DNA of 6,881 nt from UBA4782 sp034429195 (GTDB taxonomy: Bacteria > Chloroflexota > Anaerolineae > Anaerolineales > Anaerolineaceae): the NCBI GenBank assembly GCA_034429195.1, contig DAOUGQ010000008.1, forward strand, positions 1 through 6,881. The letters are read 5' to 3'. Both the position numbers and the translations under genes were made by a program. Below are positions 6,705 through 6,881 of the stretch, piece by piece; the stretch's first letter is position 1; the number at the start of each line of letters is the position of its first letter. The notes beneath the pieces are model-generated. The model ran no database searches. It was not told where the DNA came from and saw nothing but the letters and a program-made list of their open reading frames with translations.

Positions 6705-6881
6705 GCGGGGGAGAGGTTATAGTTGTAGTTTAGCAACTAATCTTACCAACTAAGGGTAACTCAAAAATCAAATATGGGTAATTACCTTATTAACATTATT
6801 TTTGATGGAATTCTCTGAGTGTAGTTGGTGGCCAACCCTCCTGAATAATTCCTTTTTTTGAGAACCGAAAGTCACATTTTT

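Noticed and set aside
6653..6719. Integron attC-like site or tRNA-like structure
   Set aside because: The expected core-site pattern and the cloverleaf arms could not be found; the substitution pattern between copies fits former coding sequence better.
2200..6881. CRISPR array, insertion sequence or phage-defence system
   Set aside because: No regularly spaced identical repeats, no transposase motifs and no paired terminal inverted repeats with target duplication are visible.

Overview
The window looks like chromosomal DNA of a free-living bacterium, most plausibly an Anaerolineae-type member of the Chloroflexota. That placement is an inference from the style of the secreted protein (a GLUG/LamG protein ending in Ig-like repeats) and from the mixed, moderate base composition; there is no rRNA or marker gene to fix it. 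Three substantial genes read cleanly. The rest of the window is largely decayed genes on the minus strand.

Left third (1-2199, minus): the first 733 codons of a large exported surface protein. It has a signal peptide, a beta-helical N-terminus with GLUG repeats, a LamG-like (concanavalin A-type) domain lodged between two GLUG repeats, the usual GLUG closing segment, then at least two Ig-like domains. It runs off the left edge with no stop. A sigma-70-like promoter and a good ribosome binding site lie upstream.

2200-2907: an AT-rich promoter region, then a decayed minus-strand gene of unknown family (2439-2879), then a good promoter for the next gene.

2926-3729 (plus): an intact stand-alone HD-domain phosphohydrolase. 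It is followed by a strong hairpin terminator (3776-3816) that also serves the convergent gene on its right.

3867-5168 (minus): an intact membrane-anchored alpha/beta hydrolase resembling the PAF-acetylhydrolase family. It has four N-terminal membrane helices, and a TTG start is proposed because of its Shine-Dalgarno sequence.

5169-6881 (minus): a gene graveyard. It contains the N-terminal part of a serine beta-lactamase-family gene (frameshifts and stops), a DinB/ClbS-like gene (an early stop plus a frameshift), a minus-strand intrinsic terminator, and a short repeat in two clear copies plus one partial copy. That repeat has the substitution pattern of a once-coding C-terminus. The intact genes show no obvious joint pathway. 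No tRNA, CRISPR array, insertion sequence or defence system is visible.
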